Shown piece after piece: positions 16,745 through 24,931 of a stretch of 64,000 bases of DNA. Below the pieces are notes generated by a model. The model was not told the DNA's origin. It made no database searches and was given only the letters and a program-made list of their open reading frames with translations. How positions within the stretch are numbered: the first letter of the stretch is position 1; each line of letters begins with the position of its first letter. Made by a program: the position numbers and the translations under genes. Origin of the DNA: Nitratireductor soli (GTDB lineage: Bacteria; Pseudomonadota; Alphaproteobacteria; Rhizobiales; Rhizobiaceae); assembly GCF_001050155.1 (NCBI RefSeq), contig NZ_LFVY01000005.1, positions 248,001 to 312,000 of the forward strand. Direction: 5' to 3'.

Positions 16745-18061
16745 CTATACGCCGGCGCGGGCCGCCACCGGCGCCCGGTTGATGACCGCGTAGGCGATGC
16801 CCCCGGCAAGCCCGGCGGAGATCGCCGTCGACAGATGCGGCGCGTAGAACTCGACGATGACGGCCACCAGCGAGCCGATGCCCCAGGCGAGGAAGGCCGA
16901 CGGGCGCCAGTCGCGGTCGATCGCGGCGTTGCGGCGGTGGATGTACTGGTCGACCAGGATGATGGCGCCGATCGGCGGCACCAGGATGCCGAGCAGCGAC
17001 AGCCACTGGATGAAGAAGGCCCAGACATTGCCGGCGGCAACCGCGATGCCGATGGCGCCCAGCACGACGGCCAGGACGCGCATGCGGCTGTTGAGGATGC
17101 GCGACCAGCCGGTGGCGGCGTTGTACAGGCAGTGCGCGCAGACCGAGCCGAGATTGCAGTAGAGGAACAGGAAGGCGAGCAGGCTCAGGAACGTCGCCTG
17201 CTTGGCGTTCATGTAGCCGAACATGTTGTCGGCGCCGAACGGGTTGGCGTCCGGCACGGCCAGTGCCGCCGTCATGATGCCGCCGACCAGCATGGCGCAG
17301 AGATTGGCGAAGGGGAAGGCGCTGAAGGTGGCGATGAGCGAGCTTTTCGTGTCCTTCGCCCAGCGGTTGAAGTCCGCCGAAACCGTGCCGGCATCGATGA
17401 ACAGGGCGATCACCACGGTCAGGCCGACGCCCATCGACATGGAGGCCGCGCCATTGTTGCCGGGATAGGCGAAGATCGCCTCCCAGGTGGTGGTCGAGGC
17501 CGAATCGAAGACCACCCAGCCGCCGAGCACGACGAACAGCGGCACCGAGACCAGGCCGATCAGGTGCAGCCCGTGCACGCCGACGAAGGTGATGCCGATG
17601 TAGAGCAGCCCGGCGACGATGGTCATCGCCACATAGTTCAGATCATAGGCGGAACTGATCAGCGCCCCGGTGATGCCGGTCTGCACCGCGTACCAGCCGA
17701 GCAGCAGCGTCGACAGCAGGCCGGACGCCAGCATGTAGCCCTTGCGGCCGAAGACGACGCTGGCCAGCAGCGCGAAGTTCATGCCGCGATTTGTGCCGAG
17801 TATGCCGAGCGCGGCGACATAGGCGAACATGATGATGTTGCCGAGCACCATCGCCCACAGGGCATTGGTGAAGCCCATGCCGAGCACCAGGATGGAGCCG
17901 GTCATGGCGCCCGTGATGATCATCGGGAAGCCGATCCACACGGTGGTGACGGAAAATGTGCTGCGCCGCGCTGCCAGCGGCACCGGCTCGTGTTCGTATT
18001 CTTCGCCAAGGACGTGATCCACCTCGTCGAAGGCTTCGGCCTCATTGCGTGTCTTGCTCAT
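16745..18061 (-). CDS. NCS1-family nucleobase/hydantoin-type permease
   Basis: 438-residue membrane protein with about 12 hydrophobic helices, related to cytosine/purine/hydantoin (NCS1) symporters. Recognisable parts are WIGFPMIITGAMTGSILVLG in the first helix pair and FNRWAKDTKSS. The start is the ATG at 18061 behind GAGGGG; an upstream open stretch belongs to the leader. It is the first gene of the minus-strand amide locus and has its own leader with a terminator and hexaloop hairpin (18150-18254). NCS1 proteins take up nitrogen-rich heterocycles; here an amide-containing substrate is plausible, but unproven. Confidence 0.85.
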   Translation of the reverse strand: MSKTRNEAEAFDEVDHVLGEEYEHEPVPLAARRSTFSVTTVWIGFPMIITGAMTGSILVLGMGFTNALWAMVLGNIIMFAYVAALGILGTNRGMNFALLASVVFGRKGYMLASGLLSTLLLGWYAVQTGITGALISSAYDLNYVAMTIVAGLLYIGITFVGVHGLHLIGLVSVPLFVVLGGWVVFDSASTTTWEAIFAYPGNNGAASMSMGVGLTVVIALFIDAGTVSADFNRWAKDTKSSLIATFSAFPFANLCAMLVGGIMTAALAVPDANPFGADNMFGYMNAKQATFLSLLAFLFLYCNLGSVCAHCLYNAATGWSRILNSRMRVLAVVLGAIGIAVAAGNVWAFFIQWLSLLGILVPPIGAIILVDQYIHRRNAAIDRDWRPSAFLAWGIGSLVAVIVEFYAPHLSTAISAGLAGGIAYAVINRAPVAARAGV

Positions 18062-18149
18062 CGTCAGCCCCTCACTCGCTTTTTTTTGCTTGGTTGCGGC
18101 CCGCCGTTCGCCCTTCTGGGGCCGGCGTGGCGGCATTTATTTGCGCGCA

Positions 18150-18196
18150 AAAGAAAAAGCCTCCCCACGTCTCTGTTTCCAGAGGCATCGGGAGGC
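18150..18196 (-). terminator. Leader terminator upstream of the NCS1 permease
   Basis: On the minus strand GCCTCCC pairs with GGGAGGC around an inner hairpin (CUCUG-GAAA-CAGAG) and is followed by TTTTTCTTTT. It is about 90 bases before the permease start, downstream of the predicted promoter, so it is an attenuator rather than the end of the previous gene. Confidence 0.8.
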
Positions 18197-18218
18197 CTTT
18201 TCGCCTGCGAATTTTTGC

Positions 18219-18254
18219 CGGCTACATTGCCGCGCGTGAAACCGTCATCGGTTT
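18219..18254 (-). promoter_or_regulatory. Hexaloop hairpins in the NCS1 leader (possible ANTAR element)
   Basis: The leader RNA can form a hairpin with stem AAACC/GGUUU and loop GAUGAC (18239-18254), then after 6 bases a hairpin with stem CGGC/GCCG and loop AAUGUA (18219-18232). The second loop has the A1 and G4 of the ANTAR consensus; the first has G1 and G4. Unlike the ami leader, this pair ends 22 bases before the terminator arm. A further hairpin AGGC-GAAAAG-GCCU does overlap that arm, but its loop does not fit. Confidence 0.5.
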
Positions 18255-18260
18255 GTCGAA

Positions 18261-18289
18261 AAGCTAGTCCTGAGGGGCAATTGTGTCAA
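18261..18289 (-). promoter_or_regulatory. Predicted sigma70-type promoter of the NCS1/amide operon
   Basis: On the minus strand TTGACA and TAGCTT are separated by 17 bases. The -35 box is perfect and the -10 box is identical to the one at the end of amiR. Transcription would start close to the first hexaloop hairpin. Confidence 0.6.
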
Positions 18290-18315
18290 TCCCACCATTC
18301 GAATACGCCTAGCTC

Positions 18316-18411
18316 TACAGTTGCTTTTCACGCTGGCGCTTCGTCACACACCCCCCTCTGCCCGGCAGGGCAGAGGGGGTGTGACGGAACGCGGTGTAAG
18401 TCGTAACTGTA
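18316..18411. repeat. Palindromic intergenic repeat, short form
   Basis: A 96-base inverted-repeat element. Its ends are TACAGTT and AACTGTA, and its core is a perfect hairpin of CACACCCCCTCTGCCC with its complement around GGCA. The CCCCTCTGCCC core and the TACAGTT end recur in the longer element at 46577-46798, so these are two members of one family, resembling rhizobial intergenic mosaic repeats. It ends 3 bases from the stop of the FAD reductase gene and may act as its terminator. The 353-base gap 18062-18414 holds this repeat plus the NCS1 leader and nothing else evident. Confidence 0.75.
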
Positions 18412-18414
18412 ATG

Positions 18415-19710
18415 CTACGGAGACATTCCGTGCGCAGCCAGCGCGGCCTTCAGCGCCGCCGGACCCTCGGCGATCTGGGCATCGGTGGGCGAAAAGCCCG
18501 CCGCCAGCATGCGCCTGCCCAGCATGTGCTCGCCCGGCCGGTTGACCGTTTCCAGCGCCACCAGCCGCTCGCCGGAAAACAGGAACACGGCGAAGGCGCC
18601 GGCATCCAGGTCGCCGGACAGCACCTGGCGGTCGATGTCGAAGGCAAGGCCGGCCATCTGCAGCTTGCGTTCGCCCTGGTCGGACCAGAACCAAGCGACG
18701 GCGTCGAAATCGGCCGGCCGGCCGAGCATCGCCTTTGCCGCGCAACGCGCCTGGTCGGTGGCGTTCTGCACGGATTCGAGCCGCAGCACGCGCCCGGAAG
18801 CCTGGTGCGGGAAGGACACACAGTCGCCGATGGCGAAAATGCCGGGCGCGCTGGTGCGGCACGCCGCGTCGACCCGAATGCCGTTGTCGCAGAGGATGCC
18901 GGCGGCCTCGGCCAGCCTTGTGTCGGGTTCGGCGCCGATCCCGACGAGCACGGCATCGGCGGGGATCGCCTCGCCCGCATCGGTGACCACCGCCCTCACC
19001 CCGCCGTCCTGGTCGCCGTCCTGGCCGCTGATCTGGCGAACACCGGTCCGGGTCAGGACGCGAATGCCCAGGCCCTCATGGTAAGCGCGCATGTGCGAGG
19101 AGACCGGGGCGGAAACGGCGCGGCCGAGCAGCCGGTCGGCCGCCTCGACGACCGTCACCCGCTTGCCGGACATTGCCATGGTCGCGGCCACTTCAAGGCC
19201 GATGAAGCCGCCGCCGATCACCACCACGTCGCCGGCCGCCGCCGTCCGCTCGCGCAACAGGCGGGCATCGGCGCACTCACGCAGATAGAAGACGCCGTCC
19301 AGTTCGCTGCCTGGAACGGCCAGGCGGCGCGGCCGCGCGCCGGTCGCCAGAAGCAGCTTTGACCAGGCGAGCGTGGCCCCGTCCTCCAGCGTCAGTGTGC
19401 GCGCGGTCGGATCGATCGAGGCCACCGTCGATCCCAGGCGCAGGGCTATGTTCTGCGCATCGTAGAACATCTGCGCCTTGAGGATCTGCGGTGCGGCGTC
19501 CTGCGCTTTCAGGAACGTCTTAGACAGGGGCGGCTTGTGGTAGGGCAGTTCCGGGTCCGCCGAGACAAGCGTCAGTGCGCCCTGATACCCCTCCTCGCGC
19601 AAGCTGGTGGCGGCCTGCACCCCGCCATGCCCCGCGCCGATGATGATGATGTGCTCGTCCAGCGTTCCATCTCCGGTCACTCGGGCGCCGGGCCCGCCAC
19701 GCACCGACAT
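18415..19710 (-). CDS. FAD-dependent NAD(P)H:ferredoxin/rubredoxin-type reductase
   Basis: 431-residue pyridine nucleotide-disulphide-family reductase. The FAD-binding motif IIIIGAGHGGVQAATSLRE is near the N-terminus, the NAD(P)-binding motif VVVIGGGFIGLEVAATMA near residue 170, and the second FAD site IFAIGDCVSFP near residue 300. It belongs with rhodocoxin/putidaredoxin-type reductases that pass electrons to a ferredoxin for an oxygenase. No oxygenase or ferredoxin gene is seen in the window, so its partner must be elsewhere. The only starts are TTG at 19732-19734, ATG at 19710 and GTG at 19680; the ATG is used although its ribosome-binding site is weak. It is the last gene of the MarR operon, 30 bases after the ApbA gene. 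Confidence 0.87.
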   Translation of the reverse strand: MSVRGGPGARVTGDGTLDEHIIIIGAGHGGVQAATSLREEGYQGALTLVSADPELPYHKPPLSKTFLKAQDAAPQILKAQMFYDAQNIALRLGSTVASIDPTARTLTLEDGATLAWSKLLLATGARPRRLAVPGSELDGVFYLRECADARLLRERTAAAGDVVVIGGGFIGLEVAATMAMSGKRVTVVEAADRLLGRAVSAPVSSHMRAYHEGLGIRVLTRTGVRQISGQDGDQDGGVRAVVTDAGEAIPADAVLVGIGAEPDTRLAEAAGILCDNGIRVDAACRTSAPGIFAIGDCVSFPHQASGRVLRLESVQNATDQARCAAKAMLGRPADFDAVAWFWSDQGERKLQMAGLAFDIDRQVLSGDLDAGAFAVFLFSGERLVALETVNRPGEHMLGRRMLAAGFSPTDAQIAEGPAALKAALAAHGMSP

Positions 19711-19740
19711 AAACACGGCCACCGGCGCCGACAAGTCCCG

Positions 19741-20766
19741 TCAGCGCATGGCGGCCGTTTGGGCAAGCATGGCGAAGGTTTCCGGTCCCTGCCGGAGCCG
19801 GCCGTCCTCGATCCCATGGATCAGTTCGACCAGTCGGGCAAGCATCGGCGTTTCGATCCCCGCCTCGCGGCCGAGATCGCCGATGATGCCGAGTTGCGCG
19901 TCGGCCTCGGTGCGCCGCTTGCGCACGGCCAGATCGCGCCAGATGCCCGAATGGGTCTTCGCCGTGTGGCGGTTGAATTCGGCAAGATCGGCAATCGAGC
20001 GGCGCGCGCCACTCTCCGGGGCATCGGCGGCGAACGCAGCCGGTTCGAAGCCGTTGAAGCCGCGCGGCATCACCTGGCGCGCCGCCGCCACGCGGTAAAC
20101 CTCACGCGCCAGCCGGTCGAAGACGGCAAACCGTCCGGGGTCGGCGAAATTCTCCGCCATGGTGTCGTTGTTGAGCGCCGTGGCGAACAGCATCGCCCCA
20201 TAGGCGAGTTTGCCCCACAGATAGCCCCAGATGTCGTCGGTCAACACCGCGTCGGCATCGAAGGCGGTCAGCAGTTCGTGCATGGCGCGGGTCCGCTCGC
20301 GGATCGACCCGTCGATCTCGCCGACCACCACCGCGCCGCGATTGCCGTAGAGGATGCGGCCGGGCGCAATCCAGTCGGCGCCGAAATTGACGAAGGCGCC
20401 CATGGTGCGCTGCTGCCCGACGATGGAGGCAATCACCAGTTCGTTGAGGCCGTTCTGGGCCGACAGCACGAAACCGTCCCCGGCCAGGTGCGGCAGCAGC
20501 ATGCGGCAGGCGTCCGCCGTATGCTGCGCCTTGACGGCCAGCACGACGCGGCTGAACGTGCCGGTCAGTTCATCGGGTATCGCGGCGGCGGTCTTCTGGC
20601 GGAATTCGGCCACCGGCCCCTCGATGGACAGGCCCTCGGTGCGGATCGCCGCGACATGCTCGGCGACCACATCGACCATCAGCACATCATGGCCGGCGCG
20701 CGCCCAGAAGGCGCCGAGCGCGCCGCCGATGGCCCCGGCGCCCCAGATCAGGATCGGTTCGCTCAT
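19741..20766 (-). CDS. ApbA/PanE-family 2-dehydropantoate 2-reductase-like ketoacid reductase
   Basis: 341-residue NADP-dependent reductase. The N-terminal Rossmann motif ILIWGAGAIGGALGAFWARAG and the middle NGLNE (in SAQNGLNELVI) mark the ketopantoate reductase family. It is longer than housekeeping PanE and sits inside a catabolic locus, so reduction of another 2-oxo acid is likelier than pantothenate synthesis. The start overlaps the isoaspartyl peptidase stop as ATGA, which indicates coupled translation. Confidence 0.85.
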   Translation of the reverse strand: MSEPILIWGAGAIGGALGAFWARAGHDVLMVDVVAEHVAAIRTEGLSIEGPVAEFRQKTAAAIPDELTGTFSRVVLAVKAQHTADACRMLLPHLAGDGFVLSAQNGLNELVIASIVGQQRTMGAFVNFGADWIAPGRILYGNRGAVVVGEIDGSIRERTRAMHELLTAFDADAVLTDDIWGYLWGKLAYGAMLFATALNNDTMAENFADPGRFAVFDRLAREVYRVAAARQVMPRGFNGFEPAAFAADAPESGARRSIADLAEFNRHTAKTHSGIWRDLAVRKRRTEADAQLGIIGDLGREAGIETPMLARLVELIHGIEDGRLRQGPETFAMLAQTAAMR

Positions 20767-21740
20767 GCCCCGGGCGCCCCGGGCACTTCCAGCGTCTCGA
20801 CGAAAAACACCTCGCCATGGCTTGCCACATGCAGCTTGCCATCGCGCGTCACCCAGCCGCGGAACATGCCGTCGGTGTTGTAGGGCGCGCTGACATTGCC
20901 GCTGCCGTCGACGGCCACGGCACCCGCGCCGATGCCGTAGGATTTCAGATCGTCGCGGATAACCTTGTGCGAGGCCGTCTCCAGCGTCTCGCCCAGATAG
21001 GCGATGCGGCTGGCGATCTCGTGGCCGACCACATGGCGGATGAAGAACTCGCCCTGCCCTGTGCCGGAAACCGCGCAGACGCCGTCGCGCGCGTAAGTGC
21101 CGGCGCCGATGATCGGCGAATCGCCGACGCGCCCCTGCGGCTTGTTGTTGTAGCCGCCGGTCGAGGTGGCGGCGGCCAGATGCCCCGCCCGGTCGAGCGC
21201 CACCGCGCCGACCGTGCCGTGTTTCTCGGCCTCGGAGGCGGCGGCGTAGGTGCCGGTCCTGGCATGCGCCTTCATGGCGGCGAGCGCCTTTTGCCGTCGT
21301 TCGGTGGTGAAATAGTCGGCGGCGACGATGTCGAGCCCGCTGCGTTCGGCAAAACGGTCGGCGGCCGGCCCCGTCAGGAGCACCGCGCCGCTCCGTTCCA
21401 TCACGGCGCGCGCCGCCTTGACCGGGTTCCTGATGCGGCTTGCCGCACAGATGGCGCCGGCATCGAAGTTCGACCCGTCCATGATCGAGGCGTCGAGCTC
21501 ATGTTCGGCATTCTCGTTCAGCGCCGCGCCATAGCCGGCGTTGAAATGGGGCGAATCCTCCATGACGACGACCGCCACCTCGACCGCGTCGAGCGCCGTG
21601 CCGCCCTTGGCCAGCACCGCCCAGCCGGCCCTCAACGATGACGCCAGATCGGCGCGCGCGGCCTGCCATTCCTCTTCACTGAGGTCGAGCTTGGCCATCA
21701 CGCCACAGCCGCCATGGATCGCCAATGCTACAGGGTTCAT
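20763..21740 (-). CDS. Isoaspartyl peptidase / plant-type L-asparaginase
   Basis: 325-residue N-terminal nucleophile hydrolase that cleaves isoaspartyl dipeptides or asparagine. The precursor should self-cleave before the threonine in KHGTVGAVALD, and the substrate pocket GGYNNKPQGRVGDSPIIGAG is intact. The N-terminal AIHGGCG is typical. The start was set at the second of two adjacent ATGs (21740), six bases after AAAGGA. A strong terminator lies just upstream, so it is probably expressed less than the binding protein gene before it. Its place among peptide-importer genes suggests it degrades an imported peptide or amide. Confidence 0.9.
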   Translation of the reverse strand: MNPVALAIHGGCGVMAKLDLSEEEWQAARADLASSLRAGWAVLAKGGTALDAVEVAVVVMEDSPHFNAGYGAALNENAEHELDASIMDGSNFDAGAICAASRIRNPVKAARAVMERSGAVLLTGPAADRFAERSGLDIVAADYFTTERRQKALAAMKAHARTGTYAAASEAEKHGTVGAVALDRAGHLAAATSTGGYNNKPQGRVGDSPIIGAGTYARDGVCAVSGTGQGEFFIRHVVGHEIASRIAYLGETLETASHKVIRDDLKSYGIGAGAVAVDGSGNVSAPYNTDGMFRGWVTRDGKLHVASHGEVFFVETLEVPGAPGA

Positions 21741-21753
21741 CATCAATCCTTTT

Positions 21754-21786
21754 CAAAAAAGACGCCCGACCGCTGAACGGCCGGGC
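21754..21786 (-). terminator. Intrinsic terminator between the peptide-binding protein gene and the isoaspartyl peptidase gene
   Basis: On the minus strand GCCCGGCCG pairs with CGGTCGGGC (one mismatch, 5-base loop), followed after three bases by TTTTTT. It lies inside the likely operon, directly before the ribosome-binding site of the downstream gene, and should reduce transcription of the enzymes relative to the binding protein. Confidence 0.75.
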
Positions 21787-21881
21787 TGGAGCCAAAATGC
21801 TCTGGAGACGTTGGGTGTTGTGACCAGAGGCGGATGCGCTCCGAAGATTGCCCGCGCGCAAGGGAGGCCGCGCGCCGAAAA

Positions 21882-23471
21882 CTACTGAGCCGGACGGATG
21901 TTCATGGCCAGCGTGTCCTCGTCGGAACGCGGCACGATGGAGAAGTTCTTCTTCATCGCCCAGGCGGTGACGATCGAGGCGATCGGCAGGTTCGGCCGGT
22001 CGGTGGAAACCAGCGCGTTGGCCTCCTCCAGCAGCGTGCGCCGCTTGGCCTCGTCCATCTCGGTCGCCGCGTCCTCGATCAGCTTGTCCATCTCCGGGTT
22101 GGAGTAGCCGCGCACGTTGAACGCGCCCATCTTGGTCTCGGGATCGTTGGTGTGAACCAGCGACGACAGCGTGTAGTTCGCCTCGCCGGTCAGCGTGCCC
22201 CAGCCGGACATGGTCATCGAGTATTCGCCGCGCGTCTTGGCGGGGAAGAACACGGCGCCTGGCGCCGCGTTTGCCTCGGCCTTGACGTTGATGCCGGCCA
22301 GCATCTGGGCGATCGTCGTGCCGACGTCCTTGTCGCCCGGCAGGCGGTCGTTGGTGAAGGAGAAGGTGACGGTGAAACCGTCCGGATAGCCGGCCTCAGC
22401 CATCAGCGCCTTGGCCTTTTCGACGTCGTAGCCGGGAACCTCGACCGCCTCGTTGTAGCCGAAAATGTTCGGCGTCACGAGCTGGCTCTGCGCCGTTCCC
22501 ATGGTCTCCATGGCGATCTCGGTGATCGTCTCGCGGTCGATGGCCAGGTCGATCGCCTCACGCACGCGCGGGTCCTGGAACGGATTCTTGTCGAGCTTCG
22601 AACCGTCCTTTGCCGTGATCTGCGGTGTGTCGTCGCGGAAGTCGAACTCGACGTTGAACAGGTAGACGCTGTTCTGCTTGGTCACCGTCAGCGCGCCGTC
22701 GCGCTCCAGCACAGGCACGTCGGCGGATGGCACGCGGGCAATGATGTCGATCTGGCCGGCCTTCAACTGGGCGACACGCGCGGCATCGTTGGGGATCTCC
22801 TTGCGGACGACCTTGTCCCAAGGTTCGGCGCCGCCCCAATAGCCGTCGAATTTTTCCAGGACCAGCTCTTCCTTCGGCGTCCAGGAGACGAATTTGTAGG
22901 GACCGGTGCCGATGGCGGCCTTGCCGGTGTTGAAGCCGTCATTCGCCGTCTCCTGCGTGGAATAGTCGGCGGCTGCGGTGTGCGAGACGACGAACAGGCG
23001 GATGAAGTCGTTGGGCAGCGTCGGCGCCGGACCGTCCGTCTTGACGCGGATCGTGTAGGGATCGACGATCTCGACCGACTGCACGCGGCGCACATAGATC
23101 GTCGTCGGATTCGGGCCGGCCACATTGGGAATGCGTTCGATGGAGAACTTGACGTCCTCGGCGGTGAAATCCGAGCCGTCATGGAATTTTACGCCCTGGC
23201 GCAGCTTGAATTCCCAGGTCGTCTCGTCGACCGCCGTCCAGCTTTCGGCAAGGCCGGGCTCAAGCTCCAGATTGTTGCCGGATTTCACCAGCGTGTCATA
23301 GATGTGCTTCATCGCCTCGGCGTGGGTGCCGGCGGCGGTGAAATGCGGGTCGACGGACAGCGGGCCGGCGCGCACGCCGATGGTCAGGTCCTCCGCCATG
23401 GCATAGCCGGACACGCCGGTCATCAAAACGGCGGCAAGGGTCGCCGCGCGGAACTGCGTCTGGAATTTCAT
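21882..23471 (-). CDS. Dipeptide-type ABC transporter substrate-binding protein (DppA family)
   Basis: 529-residue family 5 solute-binding protein. A Sec signal peptide covers about the first 27 residues (MKFQTQFRAATLAAVLMTGV, cleavage near AMAED). The family signature region YDTLVKSGNNLELEPGLAES is present. The ATG at 23471 follows GAGGAG; a GTG three bases earlier is the alternative. It starts 5 bases after the MarR stop, so both are one operon. The matching permeases and ATPases are on the opposite strand at 24932-28816. Confidence 0.92.
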   Translation of the reverse strand: MKFQTQFRAATLAAVLMTGVSGYAMAEDLTIGVRAGPLSVDPHFTAAGTHAEAMKHIYDTLVKSGNNLELEPGLAESWTAVDETTWEFKLRQGVKFHDGSDFTAEDVKFSIERIPNVAGPNPTTIYVRRVQSVEIVDPYTIRVKTDGPAPTLPNDFIRLFVVSHTAAADYSTQETANDGFNTGKAAIGTGPYKFVSWTPKEELVLEKFDGYWGGAEPWDKVVRKEIPNDAARVAQLKAGQIDIIARVPSADVPVLERDGALTVTKQNSVYLFNVEFDFRDDTPQITAKDGSKLDKNPFQDPRVREAIDLAIDRETITEIAMETMGTAQSQLVTPNIFGYNEAVEVPGYDVEKAKALMAEAGYPDGFTVTFSFTNDRLPGDKDVGTTIAQMLAGINVKAEANAAPGAVFFPAKTRGEYSMTMSGWGTLTGEANYTLSSLVHTNDPETKMGAFNVRGYSNPEMDKLIEDAATEMDEAKRRTLLEEANALVSTDRPNLPIASIVTAWAMKKNFSIVPRSDEDTLAMNIRPAQ

Positions 23472-23475
23472 CACT

Positions 23476-24045
23476 CTACTCCTCTGGATCGATGCTGGTT
23501 GGCCAGTTCTTGGAATCGACGACCATTTTCGCCAGAAGCTCGGAGAGCATCAGGCGCTCGGCCTGGGTCAATCTGGCGAGAAGCACCTGTTCCCGCTCGA
23601 CCATCGGCAGAAGCGTGTCGTCGAAGATTTTCCGTCCCTTTTGCGTCAAATGGAGGACGAAGCTGCGCTGGTCGTCTGGCGCGACCTCGCGCAGGATGAT
23701 GCCCTTGTCCAAAAGCTTCTGCACCGCGCGGCTGATCGTGTTGCGCGGAAAGCCCGAAGACGAGCAGATGTCGCGCGCGGCGATGCCGCCCTTCAGGCCG
23801 ATCGAATAGAGCACGACGAATTCCGGGCGCGCCAGCCCATGGTGCTTCTCGGTCCAGCTATAGACAGGGATGTTGAAGCCGAGGGCCAGGTAATTCAGCC
23901 GGAACGAGAACCAGCACGGGTTCTCCCACAGCTTGACGCCGACCAGATCGTCCACCGCGCGCGCGGCGTCGTCGGTCAGCCCGCCGCCCATGGCCGGGTC
24001 GGTGAACCCGTGCGCGGCGACGCCCCTCTCCCATCGGTCTTCCAC
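23476..24045 (-). CDS. MarR-family transcriptional regulator
   Basis: 189-residue regulator with a winged-helix domain (FVVLYSIGLKGGIAARDICS, then FPRNTISRAVQKLLDKGIIL, then the wing DDQRSFVLHLTQKG). The start is a GTG at 24045 behind AAAGGAAA. The upstream ATG at 24093 would place the start inside the operator palindromes and is rejected. Two CATATG-centred palindromes in the divergent gap are its probable operators. It would control both its own operon (binding protein, peptidase, two reductases) and the divergent creatininase/importer operon. Confidence 0.85.
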   Translation of the reverse strand: MEDRWERGVAAHGFTDPAMGGGLTDDAARAVDDLVGVKLWENPCWFSFRLNYLALGFNIPVYSWTEKHHGLARPEFVVLYSIGLKGGIAARDICSSSGFPRNTISRAVQKLLDKGIILREVAPDDQRSFVLHLTQKGRKIFDDTLLPMVEREQVLLARLTQAERLMLSELLAKMVVDSKNWPTSIDPEE

Positions 24046-24066
24046 GAAATTTCCTTTCGCAGTTTT

Positions 24067-24080
24067 GTTCCATATGGAAC
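24067..24080. promoter_or_regulatory. Probable MarR operator 1
   Basis: GTTCCATATGGAAC is a perfect 14-base palindrome located 22 bases upstream of the marR-type gene start. A related palindrome is centred 52 bases away. Confidence 0.7.
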
Positions 24081-24118
24081 TTGACGCAACCAATTGTCAT
24101 CGTCAATATCTTTTTATT

Positions 24119-24132
24119 GTCCCATATGAGAC
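24119..24132. promoter_or_regulatory. Probable MarR operator 2
   Basis: GTCCCATATGAGAC shares the CATATG centre and outer GT/AC bases of operator 1. Its centre is 52 bases from that of operator 1, close to five helical turns, so both sites face the same side of the DNA. It is 62 bases upstream of the creatininase gene. Confidence 0.65.
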
Positions 24133-24194
24133 TAATGTCGAGTTTCTGGCCACCCACTGGCCACGCCCTTTCACGATGAAGAAACAGGTGCCCG

Positions 24195-24896
24195 ATGCGC
24201 ATTGCCGAGATGAACTGGATGCAGGTTGAGGAACGGGCGGCAAAGGACGACCGCTGCATCCTGCCGCTGGGCAGCGTCGAGCAGCACGCCTATCTGAGCC
24301 TGGCCGTCGACATGATCCTCGCCGAGCGCGTTTCCGTCGATGCCGCCGAACCGTCCGGCGTGCCGGTGTTTCCGGTGATGCCCTACGGTCTCGCATCCAG
24401 CTTCGCCGACTATCCGGGCACCGTGTCGCTGCGCCTGTCGACCTATGCCGCGCTGGTCGAGGACATGCTCGACAGCTTGCACCGCTCCGGTTTCCGCCGC
24501 ATCCTCATCGTCAACGGCCATGGCGGCAACACGCCGGTCACAGCCCTCGTTTCCGAATGGCTGAACGCCCACCGCGACACGATGGTCAAGTTCCACGACT
24601 GGTGGCGCGCGCCAAAAGTCTGGGCCAAGGTGCAGGCCACCGACCCGGCCGCCTCGCACGCCTCGTGGATGGAGAATTTTCCCTGGACGCGGCTCGCCGG
24701 CATTGCCATGCCGGAGGCACGCAAACCGCAGATCGACTATGCAAGGCTTGCCCGCCTCGACGCCGGGCGCAAGCGGGCGCTGCTCGGCGACGGCAATTAC
24801 CACGGGCTCTACCAGCGCCCGGACGCGGACATGACGGCCATCTGGGAGGTTGCCGTCTCTGAAACCCGCGCGCTTCTGGAGAATGACTGGGACTGA
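24195..24896 (+). CDS. Creatininase-family amidohydrolase
   Basis: 233-residue metal-dependent amidohydrolase. Metal-binding residues are visible in LPLGSVEQHAYLSLAVDMI (Glu, His, Asp) and in the family motif NGHGGN. The family opens cyclic amides such as creatinine or removes formamide groups in flavin and cofactor synthesis. It opens the plus-strand operon with a dipeptide-type ABC importer 35 bases downstream and is divergent from the MarR regulator. The substrate is therefore probably an imported cyclic or linear amide, not necessarily creatinine. Confidence 0.87.
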   Translation: MRIAEMNWMQVEERAAKDDRCILPLGSVEQHAYLSLAVDMILAERVSVDAAEPSGVPVFPVMPYGLASSFADYPGTVSLRLSTYAALVEDMLDSLHRSGFRRILIVNGHGGNTPVTALVSEWLNAHRDTMVKFHDWWRAPKVWAKVQATDPAASHASWMENFPWTRLAGIAMPEARKPQIDYARLARLDAGRKRALLGDGNYHGLYQRPDADMTAIWEVAVSETRALLENDWD

Positions 24897-24931
24897 CGAG
24901 ACAATAAGAAACTGAGGGGAACGGCAAACAC

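Noticed and set aside
24046-24093. Longer MarR protein starting at 24093
   Set aside because: This start would make a 14-base operator palindrome part of the coding sequence and lacks a ribosome-binding site; the GTG at 24045 has one.
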